Positions 42,356-55,400 of a stretch of DNA of 64,000 bases are shown one piece after another. Origin of the DNA: Plasmodium relictum (Eukaryota > Apicomplexa > Aconoidasida > Haemosporida > Plasmodiidae). The stretch's first letter is position 1. Each line of letters starts with the position of its first letter. The stretch covers positions 273,889-337,888 of the forward strand of contig NC_041684.1 of the NCBI RefSeq assembly GCF_900005765.1, given 5' to 3'. A model generated the notes under the pieces. It did not search any database, was not told the DNA's origin, and saw only the letters and a program-made list of their open reading frames with translations. The position numbers and the translations under genes are program-made.

Positions 42356-44539
42356 ATGAGTCCAGAAGAACCAAGGGTTAAAAGAAATAGCTCTGAAAAA
42401 AAAGAAGGGGCAGATTATTCTTATAAAGAGGCTTTATTGAAATGTGAAACCGAAGAAGAGTGTGAATATAAAACAAAAATAAAAATAAAAATAGGAAATA
42501 ATCAAAGAATATTGCTACTAATTAGACATTATAAAGATGAATATTATTTGATTATTCATCAAAAAAAATTAATTGTAGCATATCCAATGATATATAGAAA
42601 AATAGCTCCTCAAAAATCATTATATAGTTATAAAGTGTTTTATGAAAAAGGGAGTGAAAAATATGAAGTACAAAATAAAAGAGGAAAAGATAGATGTGAT
42701 AAGTATGATTTTAATAATCATGAAAGAACATCAATTCCTACCTTCGAAGGATTTAATAACAAACCATTTTCCATTTGCTGTTCTTGCATTGATTTTCCTC
42801 ATTTATATGAATCAATAAATAATATTTATTCTGGGATACCAAAAAATATGAAGTTACATTGCCCTCGTGATAATGAAACTAATAGAAGATTATATAAAGA
42901 AAGGATAGTATCTATTAAAAAAAGTGTAAGACATTTGCTTCCCTTTTATGCCATATTTCGTTTTAAAAGAGATGTGAAAATATTTCTTGTTTTTAATATT
43001 ACAATAATAAAAAAAGAAGACAGCTTTTCCAAATATTACAAATTATATAAAGACAAGTCTGAATTAACTAGTTTAAGTTATAGACACGTGTTAGATGAAT
43101 CACCACAACAAATAAAATTATTTGATGATAAAATTTTTAGCATTGAACATTCCTCTTTTGCTTTTGATAATATTAATATTCCTACTATTTATAACAACTT
43201 TTTGTTATATCCATTTTATCCAGAGGAGTTACATAACATCAAATACGATACATTAGATTATGGATGTTCTTATAATAAAGCTGTTAGATTTGAATGTATT
43301 GAAAATGATGAAAAAAAATGCGTATATACAAATTCTACTTGCTTAAAAAGGTCTGTTTTAATACCAAAAAATTACGTTTCAGATAAAAATGATGTATGCG
43401 GATTAATTGGGTATAGTGATGAATCTATTGCAATAAATGAAAATTGTGTAGAGTCATCAAGATGCATCAGAAATACAGTAGAGTCATATTTAAATAAAGC
43501 ACAAGAAATTACAAAAGGAAATGAAGAAATTATGACAAAATTACCTATAATTAATGGAAAATATCCACATTATATTTTAAAAAAAAAAGATTATGACATA
43601 GATACACCAGATAAAAGAACAGTCAAATTTTTTACTGACTTAAATATAGAGCATTATATAGCTTATGAATATTTTAAAGAAGATAGAACAGAATATACAA
43701 TAACTATAAAAAATATAAAAAAAAAAGATGTACTTCAAAGTTATAAAAATTTTGAATATAAAGAGAACAATTTAAAAAGAGATAATTATGGTTGTAGTTC
43801 TAAGATATGCAATGACAATAATACTAATATATTTTATAAAACCCAAGAAGATAAAGAAAAGTTAGAGGAAGTGAAAGAAAATTTATATGATGGTACTGTT
43901 TTTTACTTAGAAACTTTAAACGAATTAAGAATTATTAATATTCTATATTCTGATATATGTAATGAATTAAATAAAAGTTCCTGTGGAGTACTAGTTCATA
44001 TATGGAATCCCTCAAAAGAAGCAATAAAAGCTAGGTTAAAATTGCAATGTATTATAAATATTGAAGAAAAATACATTGATGAAAAAAATCTTATTTTTGA
44101 TGAAGGAGTTTATCAATTTTTACTTTTCTTTAAGGTACCTTTAGATAAGTTTCAATATTTTAGAGATTGCACTGTTTATGCTTATGGTGCTTTTAAATTA
44201 TATGATAGCCAAACTTATGTTCATTATAAAAAAGGATTTTTTAGAAATCTTTTAAATTATCAAACAAATGAAGTTAGTGGTGTTAAGTTTTATTCAGAAG
44301 GAATAAAAAGATTTATTTGTTGTCATGAGGATGTGAAAATTTGCAAAATTAAGAATATTCCCACATGTAATACAAATGATTCTTTTAGTTTAATCAAAAT
44401 TCTGATTTCTATTTTTTTAATTTTTTTTATTCTAATTCCTCTTGTATATTATATTAAGAAAAAAAAAAAAAATCGTAGCCGAATAAATAATAGTAGTAGT
44501 AATAATGCTTCTTTTAATAAAAATGAAAAGGACACATAA
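42356..44539 (+). CDS. HAP2/GCS1-like membrane protein (candidate gamete fusogen paralogue)
   Basis: 727 residues. A long Cys-rich ectodomain is followed by one membrane helix (about 679-699; LIKILISIFLIFFILIPLVY) and a short basic tail KKKKKNRSR. The order of landmarks follows HAP2/GCS1: ALLKCETEEECEYKTKIKI near the start, a strand LIVAYPMI, SLYSYKVFYEKG, a double-Cys block at 141-144 (ICCSCIDFPHL), a later CPRDNE, and NYKxxxx-type loops. CSYNKAVRFECI and the CVYTNSTCLK pair come next. A C-terminal Ig-like stretch (SCGVLVHIWNPSKEAIKARL, with LQC and RDCTVYAYGAF) precedes the helix. HAP2 is the class II-like fusogen of gametes, and Plasmodium carries a HAP2 paralogue besides HAP2 itself; this is my candidate. 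Oddly there is no signal peptide: the frame starts MSPEEPRVKRNSS, with a stop just upstream, so a 5' exon may be missing from the model. Alternative: an unrelated Cys-rich surface protein. Confidence 0.65.
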   Translation: MSPEEPRVKRNSSEKKEGADYSYKEALLKCETEEECEYKTKIKIKIGNNQRILLLIRHYKDEYYLIIHQKKLIVAYPMIYRKIAPQKSLYSYKVFYEKGSEKYEVQNKRGKDRCDKYDFNNHERTSIPTFEGFNNKPFSICCSCIDFPHLYESINNIYSGIPKNMKLHCPRDNETNRRLYKERIVSIKKSVRHLLPFYAIFRFKRDVKIFLVFNITIIKKEDSFSKYYKLYKDKSELTSLSYRHVLDESPQQIKLFDDKIFSIEHSSFAFDNINIPTIYNNFLLYPFYPEELHNIKYDTLDYGCSYNKAVRFECIENDEKKCVYTNSTCLKRSVLIPKNYVSDKNDVCGLIGYSDESIAINENCVESSRCIRNTVESYLNKAQEITKGNEEIMTKLPIINGKYPHYILKKKDYDIDTPDKRTVKFFTDLNIEHYIAYEYFKEDRTEYTITIKNIKKKDVLQSYKNFEYKENNLKRDNYGCSSKICNDNNTNIFYKTQEDKEKLEEVKENLYDGTVFYLETLNELRIINILYSDICNELNKSSCGVLVHIWNPSKEAIKARLKLQCIINIEEKYIDEKNLIFDEGVYQFLLFFKVPLDKFQYFRDCTVYAYGAFKLYDSQTYVHYKKGFFRNLLNYQTNEVSGVKFYSEGIKRFICCHEDVKICKIKNIPTCNTNDSFSLIKILISIFLIFFILIPLVYYIKKKKKNRSRINNSSSNNASFNKNEKDT

Positions 44540-46264
44540 ACATATAAAAAAAAAAATACACATATATATATAAAGGATCTATAAGAATGAATTAGAAATA
44601 TAAATATAATTAAAATGATAAAAAAAAAAAAAATAAATAAATAAAAATAATAACTAATTTTTAATAATATAGAAATCATATAAACTAATAAAATTTTTTT
44701 TTTTTTTTATAAAAAATTATGGAAATATAAAAATTCAATTTTTAAATTAATTAAACTTATCAATTTAAAATTTCCGTAAAAATACATTTTTGAAGGACTT
44801 TTTATTTAGATTTTTTCTAAAATTCAAGAAATAATAATGTACTATATATATTTCTGTATATTGAATTTTATATCTTTTTAATGTATTTATGTATATTTTT
44901 AAAATGAAATTGAAATGGTTACTTAGAAAAGATATTCCTTCTACAAATACGCAAATATATTTCATTTATTATTTTTTTTTTATTATTGTTCTTATATAAT
45001 ACTCATATATCTATATATTTTCTTTTAATTCTCTAAAATTTTTTGTGTAAAAAAAAAATAGATGCCTTCAAAAGTTTTGTAATAACCTTTTTTTAAAGAA
45101 AATAAGTCCATATTTCTTTTATTATTTTTATTGGCAAAATGCTCTTATTAAGGAAAAATAAGAAAATATTCTAAAATAATAAATATCATAAGAATTTTAG
45201 ATTAATAAATAAAAAAAAAAAGTAATTAGTAGGAAAACAAACATATTTTTTAAAAAATTTATGTAGAAGTGCAATTAAATCTTATTTAAAATTTTCTTTG
45301 TAAATCGAAATAATTATCTAATTCTTAAAGAAACATTTAATCTTTTTTGGAATAATATTATGGCTATATTTATTGAAATTTTGATTTTAATTTTTAGTAA
45401 GTATGCATTATTATGTTTAAAGAATATTATATTTAAAATTGTTATATAATTAACGTTTTTTTACAATTGCATTTAAGATTTCTATTATTTCTTATAAAAA
45501 AAATAAATTTATTATTATATTTTTATTAAACTTAACAAATGGCATTCTCATTTTTTTTTTCTTATTGCAATATTTCAAAAATAAGTTTATTTTTTTATAA
45601 GAAATCTCATTAAGGTAGTTTGTATCATTTAAGGTTTAAATTAAGTAGTTATAAACAAAAAAAAGAGAGAAAATATACAGATTTATTTTTAATTCGTAAG
45701 AAATAAAAAAAAAAAAAGTAAATAATAGTGAATGTAAAGTAAATGTTTGTATTATTTTAAAATTTTTATAAAAAAAATAGTACGATGATTTTAGTTCACA
45801 TGAAAAATTTTAAAATAAATGTTGTATATTCTTTTTAAGATATGCATGCATATCATTTACACACAATAGGCTTTTTTTTTGAGGCTTTCTTATAATTGTT
45901 TTCTTTCAACCTTTTCTTTTCTCCTTTTTTTTATTTTTAATTTTCTTTTTTTTTCAAATAGAAGGTTTTACATATATGTTTAAATTTTTTTTTCTTTTTT
46001 TCTATATTATTACGTTGCAATACATAAAAATACTATAGATGATGAAAATATTTTTATGTTGTTTTTCCTTGTATTGATAATTTCTTATTTAGACAAAATG
46101 CTTCCATATGTTTAACCATTATACTAAAATAATAAAAAAAAATAAAACTGAAAGAATAAACTTTTTTTTTTTATTTTACTTAAAAAATTGTTTAATATTT
46201 TAAAGCATAGTTTTTTAATATTAAAATAAATATTTACATAAATTCTTTGGAGAAAATTACGCAA
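44540..46264. other. Intergenic region, 1.7 kb
   Basis: Lies between two plus-strand genes. Low-complexity A/T with homopolymers. A 66-codon minus-strand frame (44765-44965) has poor composition and is not called. A 12-codon hydrophobic ATG frame at 45360 ending at a good donor (GTAAGT) has no in-phase partner exon that I could find. Confidence 0.5.
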
Positions 46265-48816
46265 ATGTCAAACGATTCAAATTATATAAAAACAAATAAC
46301 TCTTCTACTATATCCAGTAAAAGTATAAAGGATTATTTATCTAATAGCATTAAGAGTAATAAAAATTGGTTTGCTATTGAAAATATAAAATTGAGAAATA
46401 AAATAAAAAATTTAAAAATAAAATATGAAAAACTTCAGAGAAATCTAAATATCAAGTATGTTTTATAACACATATTACATATATATATATATACATGCAA
46501 ATATTTTAAATTAAGTATGAATAGAAAAATAAATGGGAAAAAAAATAAAAATTTAAAATTAAAATTTATTATTTTTTTTGTATATTTTTTAGATGCCAAT
46601 TATTAAAAAATAGAAAAAAGAGTTTACTTATAGATAATTATTACTTAAAACTAGACAAACTGTTGGATGATAAAAAAATAAGAAGAAATTATAAAAATTC
46701 CCTAATTCAAACTGACATAACTTTTCCAAATCACTTTTTCGTGAGATGGGATAGCTACTTTGATAATTGTGAAATTAAAAAAATCTCAAGTGATAGTGAA
46801 ATTGAAATTTTAAAAAAAACGTTTTTCAAGAAAAGTATAAGTGAATTTAGATTAGAAAGTATTTTAGAAAAAAAATCAAATGATTTAATTAATAAAAGGA
46901 AAAAAGAAAAAAATGAAAATAAATATAATAATATAATCCATGATAGAAATTTCTTTTCCTCCGTTGATAAAGAAAGTAGTAGTAATTTAAAAAAAAAAAA
47001 TATAATTTATAAAAACCTTTCAAAATCTATTACATATATTGATGATAAAATAAGTTACATGAATGAGGTTAAAAAGGATATAAAAGATGAAATAAGAGAT
47101 TTATATGATGAAAAAAAATATATATACTCAAATTGCAATTTACAAAGATACTTAAATGATATATCAGGAAATAATGAAAAAAGATATAACAAAAATGATG
47201 ATAATAATAGTAATAGGAAGAACGATATTTTGCTTGAAAAAAAAATAAATGAAAATCCAAAAAAAATTCCAAAAAATTGTGAGAATATTGCAAATATACA
47301 TGAAAACAATATTGACAAAAATAGCAAAGCATATAATTTAGAAATATGTGACGAAAAAATATTTAATGCAAAAGAACTTAAAGACGCTTTCTATAATAAT
47401 GCAAATGAATCAAAAAATGAAAATATTCAAGAAAATGAGGAATTTAATTACAATACTATAAAAAAAATAATTTTAAAAAGAAATAAAAATAGGAATAATG
47501 AAATTAGTGAGATAAAAAAGGGAAACTTTTTTATAAATTTGAATGAAAAAAATAAAGATACTGGTGAAATTTCTAATGAGAAATATTCTTTAGATACAAT
47601 AAAAAAAAAAAATACAATGAATGAAACTTTTAATAATATAAGATATAACAAAAATGAAATTATTGAAAGAAGCAGTAAAATATATTGCGATAAAATGAGG
47701 GATGATATGTTACATAATGAAGTATTATATGTGAATAACAAAGATGATTTAAATTATGATGATAATCTTAAGAATAAAAATATATTTGTTGATGGACCAA
47801 ATCTTAATAATATGAAAAATAATAGTAATAAAATAACAAATAGTAATTATTGTAATTTATTCAAAAATGATGATACTTTGTCTATCTTTTCAGAAAAGAA
47901 AAAAAAAATAGAAGATGATGAATTAAATGGAAATAAAGACAATTACAGTAAATTTTTCGATAAAAATATAATTTTAAATAGGAAAAGTAAGAACATTGAA
48001 TCCAATTACATTATAAAAGAACATTTTGATAAAAAGCAAAATGCAGATAAAAATAAAATTAAGTTAGAAAAAATTAGATGCTCCAAATCATTACAAGAAA
48101 ATTCTAGAAAATTCTCTGAAAAAAAAGAAAGATATATTGATATTCTTTTAAAAAATACTACAAAGAATTGTGAAAAAACAATTGTGGCAAATAACTTTCG
48201 AAAAGCAGAGACAGAATTTTATAAAAATAAATCCATTTTAAATTATCCTTTAAAATTTAAAAATAAGAGTAAAGAATCATCTTTTAGGAAATCTTCTTCA
48301 AGCTATTTTAAAAAGAGTAAAAATCAGACAAGATACAGTTTGCTAAATCATTTAGAAAAGAAAAATTTTAATACTCCAAAAAAATTATCAAAAAAGAACA
48401 AACAAAAATTTTATAATCACAGAAAGTTTTCTCTTTATAGTGATATTTATTTAGATGAATATTCTTCTGAATTAGAGTCAAACAACAAAAAAAAAAAAAT
48501 TGATCTTATTTCTTCTTTGGTAAAAGAAAGTACACATATTTTTAATGTAGAAAATGGTTCAGAGAATAAAGATAATATTATATATGAAAATAAAAAAAGT
48601 TATAAAAATTTTCTTTTAGATGAAAAAAGAAAAAAAGCAATAAAAAAAAAAAAAAATAATAAAATTTCAAAGAATATTAATCAATTGTTTAATGAAGACG
48701 ATGATTCTATTTTAAAGGATGATAGTTTTTCTTTGAATGATATTGAGAGAACTACTGACGAAATATGGAGGATATCTTTGGAATATAAAAAAAAAGCATT
48801 CCTTTTTTATTTATGA
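46265..48816 (+). CDS. Unidentified 804-residue Asn/Lys/Ser-rich protein (2 exons)
   Basis: Exon 1 46265-46455 and exon 2 46593-48816, joined at AA|GTATGT..TTTTTTAG|A in phase. The frame 5' of exon 2 stays open only from the acceptor, which supports the join. It starts MSNDSNYIKTNNSSTISSKS. A short coiled coil spans the splice (NWFAIENIKLRNKIKNLKIK, then YEKLQRNLNIKKCQLLKNRK). A conserved-looking block follows (SLIQTDITFPNHFFVRWDSY). The rest (about 130-720) is charged, Asn/Lys-rich and probably disordered, with Ser/Arg-type patches (SFRKSSSSYFKKSKNQ, HRKFSLYSDIYLDEYSSELE). The C-terminus is more ordered (LNDIERTTDEIWRISLEYKK). No domain was recognised. An N-terminal coiled coil before a long basic disordered chain recalls shugoshin-like architecture, but I see no diagnostic motif. 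Confidence 0.75.
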
Positions 48817-49287
48817 ATAAAATTATTTTTTTTTCCTATATTTTTATTAATATTTTTTTCATTTCAAAGATAAAATTAAAAATTCTTAAAAATTAATGAA
48901 TAGTAAAAAAAAAATAAAAAGTTAGAAATATATATAAAAATTGAAAAAACCATTAAATAAAAATAATAAAACAAAGGATAAAAAAGAAAAAAAAATTGCA
49001 TATTATATAAATAAAAAAGGTTAAAATATAAATGAAAAAAATATAAAAATATATAAATTAGATAATTTTTTTTTAAATAGGATTTTTCAATTAAAAGAAA
49101 TATAAAAAAGATTTAGCAGAAAAAAAAAAAAAAAAGCCTATATATATATTTATTTTTAATAATTTATATTATACATTCTTTTAAAAATGCATATATAAAA
49201 TTATAATGTTTGCATAAGTATCACTGAAAAAAGAATTTCTAAAGCATTATATATAAGCTAAAAAAATATGTACTCATGTATTTAAAG

Positions 49288-49361
<74 letters not shown>

Positions 49362-49457
49362 TTATTTAGAATAAATATAACTTTAATGTTATTTTTAGAA
49401 ATTTATCTCATATATTATTATACTAGTACTATCTGTTTAATTAAAATCTTCTAATTC
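48817..49457. other. Convergent intergenic region before CHD1
   Basis: Between two 3' ends. Poly-A-rich, with a 67-bp (TA)n array at 49291-49357. No gene seen. Confidence 0.55.
49291..49357. repeat. (TA)n microsatellite, 67 bp
   Basis: Uninterrupted alternating A/T, the longest such run in the window. It sits in the 3' flank of CHD1, between two convergent genes. Confidence 0.95.
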
Positions 49458-52400
49458 TTATGTTTGTTCATTTTGCTCATTTGAATAGTTTTCTTTCTCA
49501 TTTTTTTGTTCTTTTTCATTCTGTTCATTTTTTTCTTTTTCTTCGATTTCTTCCGTATTTTCTGTATGTATTTCATTATATTCATTAGTGTCTAATAAAT
49601 CTTTACCCGCATCATATGATAATTGTTTTGTTTTTTCATTTTCATTTGTAATTGAATTTCCTAATATATCGTGATTAGTTATGGAAGACTGTTCTGTTTT
49701 ATTTTCCTCTTGATCATATGGTTGTATGTTAGAAATTTTTTTTGAATAAAAAAAAGATGACAAATTTTCTTCTGATATGCTGCTCGTTGCTTTAGATAAT
49801 TTTATATGTTCATATTTTTCTCTTAAACTTTGACTACTTTCACAAATAAATTTTGATATATATCCCCAGATAGAATTATTAAAAATTTCTTTACATTCTT
49901 TATCTTGACATTCTTCAGATAACTTTTCAATATGTTTACCAATAAAAATAATAAGCTCATCAACTTTTTCAGAAATTTCAGAAGAATTAATAATTTTTTC
50001 ATCTTCAGCAGTCTCATTAGATAAAACTTTTTTTACAATTTTTAATAATTTTTTGTATTTTTTTACAGATTTTTTTGCCAATTTATTTATACTATATTGA
50101 TCCATCTCTTTTAAATTACAATTTTTTATTTTATATTCAATTTCATTATCTAACATTTTTCTTTTTTTTTTCTTCTTAACATTTTTTTTTTCTCTCTTTT
50201 TCTCATCACCTTCCTCTTCTTCAAAATCATCTTCTAAATCTTCATTTGATTGCAATACTTCATTTTCTACATTGGCATCGTTATCTTTCTGAATTTTTCT
50301 TTTTTTTTTTTTTTTTTTTTTTTCATCATATGAATATTTATTATTTTCCTGATTATCATTATCATCTTTTATTAAATTATCCTCATCATCCTTAGCACAA
50401 TTACTTTTATTTTCATTTGAAGAGGAACCTGCGGATGAATCATAATTCAAATTATTATTTTTTTCTTTATTGTCTTCATTCAATAATATTGTTGATTGCA
50501 CTTTTTTCTTTTCTTGTGCTGACGTATTATTATCAACATATTCACTGTCACCATTCACATCATCTTCTTCTTTTTTTATTTCTCCTTCCTCTTTTGTTTT
50601 TATTTCATTCTCTTGACGTAAATTTGCAGCCCTCATTTTTCCATGATTCTTTTTGTTATATCCTTGTTTGTTATTTACTTTATTAGTAATATTTTCCTCA
50701 GATTTTGCAAAATTGCTAATTTTTAATTGATTTTTTGATTCATTTTTGTTATTTCTAAATTTCATTCTTCTCCTTTTTTTATTACCAGTTTGATCATTAT
50801 TTTTTGAGTACATTTCTTCAATCAATTTTAATATTCTTACGCATCTCATTTTAACTTTATCACACTTTATATTTTTTAAATGTGACAAATTTAAATTTAC
50901 ATCAGAGCTAATTTCGTTAAATGACCCAAAACCGTATACATAAATTCCTCTGATTAAATTCTCGTCATCTTCTCTTGACCATGACTTTACGTCTTTTGAT
51001 GTCAAATCTCTTAAATGATAAAATATGCAATCAGGTAATTTTAATTTTAGGTAATCATTTGAAGAATCTGTAGTTGTAATGCTGTTTGTTTCTTCTTTTT
51101 TTTGTTTAGTTTTATTATTTTTCTGATTTTTATCTTCGCTGTTTAAAGGTACATTTTTTTTTAATGGCAATTTAAAACTATATTCATTATCATTATTTTG
51201 CTTTTTAATAAAATTATGCAAACATTTAAATAATTTTAATCGTTGACATAAGTCTAATGCATTTGCTCTATTTGTTCCTATAAAAAAAGTATATGCATCT
51301 ATTTTCTTTCCTTTATCTAATCCTTTGATTTTAGCATTGAAATCACTTTCATCATTAGAATTGTAATTGTTTTTAACATTTAATCCATCTAAGTTCTGTT
51401 CTTCTACTTCTTCAACTACTTCACTGTTGTTTTCCTCTTTTATTTTTTCATTTGTTTTTATGTTATCTTTTGATAAACTAACCCCTCTTCTTTTTTTATT
51501 TATTATATTTTTACTATTTTTGTTCTTTTCTTCTTTTTGTTCTACTATTGTACTATTATCTTTAAGATTTTCTTCATCATTTTCCATTGTTTCATTTTTA
51601 TCTTCATTATTTACTTCATTTTTTATAGGCATATTAATTATTTCGTTTTTCACATCTTCATCATTTATTTCCTCTTTTACAATAGATTCAGAAATTATAT
51701 TATCTTCTTTAATCGTTCTTACATTTTCATCTTCTGCTATTTCTTTCGTTGTTTCAATTGATTCATCTTTATTGTTTATTGAATTATTTTCTTCATTATT
51801 ATTATTTTTATCTGAATTATTGTCAACATTTTCATTTTCCATTCTGTTGTTTTCATTTTTGTTATCATTTTCATTTTTTTTATCTTCCTCGTTAATCTCT
51901 TTTTTGTTATTATTTGAATCACCACAAGAAATGGTTGTTAAGTTATTACTATCCATAGTTATATTTTGCTCTTCCTCCTTTTCTTTTAATGAAACATTAT
52001 TACATTCAGTGGAACACTTATCAAGTTTAGTTGTTTCTAAATTTTCATTATTTTCTTTTGATACTTTTTCAACTATTTGCTTACATGTATCTACAATGAT
52101 ATTCAACTCAGTTAGAATAACATTTTTATCTACTTTCGTTAACTTTGAGTCTTCCTGTATATCATCCAATCGTAGATATGGATTTCCAAATTTTAATAAA
52201 GACCTATATAAACGAAATTTATCTTTTTCAGTGATATGTGTAGCTGTTCTCCTCCTCCTCCTTTTTTTCTTCATATTTTTATTTTTGTCATTATATTTAA
52301 TAGTATACTCTTCACTATCATCATCATCATTTGCATTATTAGCATTACTATTATCTATTTCCATTACATTTTTCATATCTTTAGCTCTTGTTTTTCTAGG

Positions 52401-55400
52401 TCCATGTACTAATAATTCTTCTTCTTTCATTCTTTTTAGTTTTAGTCTTTCTTCTAATGGAATAGTTCTATCCCAAAAATCTTTATCATTTTCTTCTTCA
52501 TCTATTTCATCTGCTTTTGTGGAATCATTGTATATATTGCTTTTTAAATTTGCTGGTGGTTCATATTTAAATTCAGTAATGTTATTATAGGAACTTAATA
52601 AATCATCTGCTATCCCTCCACCGGTTGTACCTGAAGCATTTGTGTTTCCAAATAAATTGTTACTACTATTGAAAAAATTATTAGCATTTTGCAATCCATT
52701 TAATTCTGAATTAAAATTTAATTCTTTATTTGAAATATTAGCATTACTAGCATTTTCATTAATTTCTGCTTCTTCTAAAATTTTATCTAGATCTACATCC
52801 ACTCCTTTTATTATATTTTTATCCTCATCTAATTTTTGAGGTGAGTATTTAGAACTATTCTGTTCCCATAATTTTTGTGCGCCAAACTTTAAAATTTTGG
52901 ATAATTCTTCTCTCGTAAATCCATTAGCATTTCCACTTTCTCCTCCAATATAATTAACATTATCATTTTGTTTTTTATTTAACCCTTGAACAACTAAAGT
53001 ATCTAATACCATTTTTACTTTTGCTCTTTCTAAAATGGTTTGTTCAATAGAATCCTTTGTAACTAAACGATAGATTTGAACAGTTTTTGTTTGACCTATA
53101 CGATGTGCCCTAGCACCTGCTTGTAAATCATTTTGAGGATTCCAATCAGAATCATATATAATAACTGTATCTGCTGATGTTAAATTTATACCTAAACCAC
53201 CTGCTTTGGTAGATAATAAAAATACAAAATCATCAGAATTTTTACTATTGAAATGATTCATAGCTTTTTTTCTCATTTCTTTTGTCATAGTTCCATCTAG
53301 TCTTTGATGCTTAAAACCTCTTAATGTTAAATATTCGCTTAAAATATTCAACATCTTAACCATTTGAGAAAATATTAAAACACGATTTCCTCTTTCTTTT
53401 AGCCTATTTAACAATTTCTCTAATAAACATATTTTTCCACTTGAATAAACTAATCTTTCTCTATATTCATCTTTATCCACTGGTTCACAACATAAAAATG
53501 GATGATTACAAACCTTCTTTAACTCCATACATATGTTTTGCAAAGAATTCTTTGCACCTCCTGATGCTTTAGCTAGCTGCTCATAGTTTTTTGTTAAAAT
53601 ATTTTTATAATATTCAATTTGTATAGGAGATAATTCTACCCTTAATATTCTTTCCACTTTATTTGGAAGAGATTTTTCTACATCTTTTTTAACTCTTCTT
53701 AAAATAACTTCGTGCAACTCATGTTGTAATTGTATTAATTGTTTTTGTTTTGCTTCCCCAATTAAACTAGTATTTTCAATTTCATTATATTTTTTTTGAA
53801 AGGTTTCATAGTATGTATACTGTTGAGGATTCAAGAAATGTAACAAAGTCCATAACTCTTCTAAGTTATTATGCAACGGGGTTCCACTTAATAAAAGTTT
53901 GGACTCTGCCATAAATTGTTTTAATTCAATAAATCTTTTAGATTGTCTATTTTTTAATTGATGTGCTTCATCAACAACCATTAATTGCCAAGGCATTTTT
54001 TTTAATAATTCTACATCATTTATACTATTTAAAATAGAAGGAGTAGTTATACACACATCAAATTTGTATCTATATCCTTTATTTGGAACATATACTTTCT
54101 TTAATTCATATGTTCTAATTAATTCTCTGCTTACAGCATTTCCATGATAGCATACGACGTTTGCTTGAGGTAACCAACTTTTGAATTCATTTAGCCAGTT
54201 ATCAACAGTGGATTGAGGAACAATTATTAAGTATGGCCCTATTAATTTTTCTTTATATAACATATGACCAATAACAGCTATAGTTTGCACAGTTTTACCT
54301 AGACCCATTTCATCTGCTAATAATACACTTAAATTTCTCTTCATTCTACTAACAATCCAGTTAAGTCCTGTTAATTGATAAGGTCTTAATTTTTTATTGT
54401 TCAAATAGAATGGAGTTTCATTATATGGGTCAAATTTTGTAGCTGTTAAAGGACCTCTATTCCATATACTTGACATTGCTTTATTTCCACATATTTTACT
54501 TTCTCTGTCAAAATATTCTTCAATTAATTTTTCAAAACCATGATCAATTAATGTCTGCCTCGTTTCTTCTGTACATTGATCATATGAACAACTCATCCAC
54601 TTAACTAAAAATATTTGTTCATTAGTATTTTCATTTATATCATGAGTCACTATTCTCTCTGCGTGAATTGCATCCATTTCTATTTGTTTTTTTATTTCTG
54701 AATAAATTTTTTCTTGTTCTATCTCATCTGGAGTCATATATTTTCTTTTTTGAAAAGATTGTTTTATTTTTTTAATATAATTATCTACTTTTTTTAAACC
54801 ATTAAAATTTTTTAAATATTCATAGGTACAAAAAAAATTATGAATGTGAGATTTTCCAATCCATTTTATCAAAAATTCAACTTCATTTATATCAACTATA
54901 TCTTCTTCTTCATAATATTCATCAACAGCATTATCATCATTTTCCACATTTGATAATTTATTTTCATTAGAAGGGTCACTATTATTTATATTTTCATTAT
55001 TGTTTTCATTATTGTTTTCATTTTCGTTTTCAATGTTCGTGCTTTCTTTTGCATTTTCATTATTATCATTTTGATCTGTTTCTGATTTTTTTTTTTTATT
55101 TATATATAAAAATGGATTATTAGTAATATTATTTAAATTATTATAATCTATTATTTTTCTATGACACAACACCTTATCTATTCCTCCCATACTTTGTTTT
55201 TCTTGCTTTAGCAAATATTTTTCTTCATCTATTTTTTTGTCTTCTTCATCTGTTTCAAAATAGTTATCAATTTCAGCATAATTATATACTTTTCTTCTCT
55301 CTCTTAAATTAGCTCTTCCTTCTACTGTACCAATGTTTGGAGAAACAAAAATATCATTTTTTTCATTTCGACGCATTTTTTCATTATATTTATCTTCTGT

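Noticed and set aside
44765-44965. 66-codon minus-strand frame
   Set aside because: Lies in a spacer, has weak composition and no recognisable feature; could not be supported.
45360-45396. Possible signal-peptide exon (MAIFIEILILIF, donor GTAAGT)
   Set aside because: No acceptor gave an in-phase continuation into the gene at 46265 or elsewhere; nearby acceptors lead quickly to stops.
46265-48816. Shugoshin assignment
   Set aside because: Only the coarse layout (short N-terminal coiled coil, long basic disordered chain) fits; the conserved C-terminal basic motif is not visible.
51367-52590. 407-codon plus-strand frame inside CHD1
   Set aside because: Antisense to the Asn/Glu/Lys-rich linker of CHD1; it translates as poly-S/F/L, as antisense of such tracts always does.
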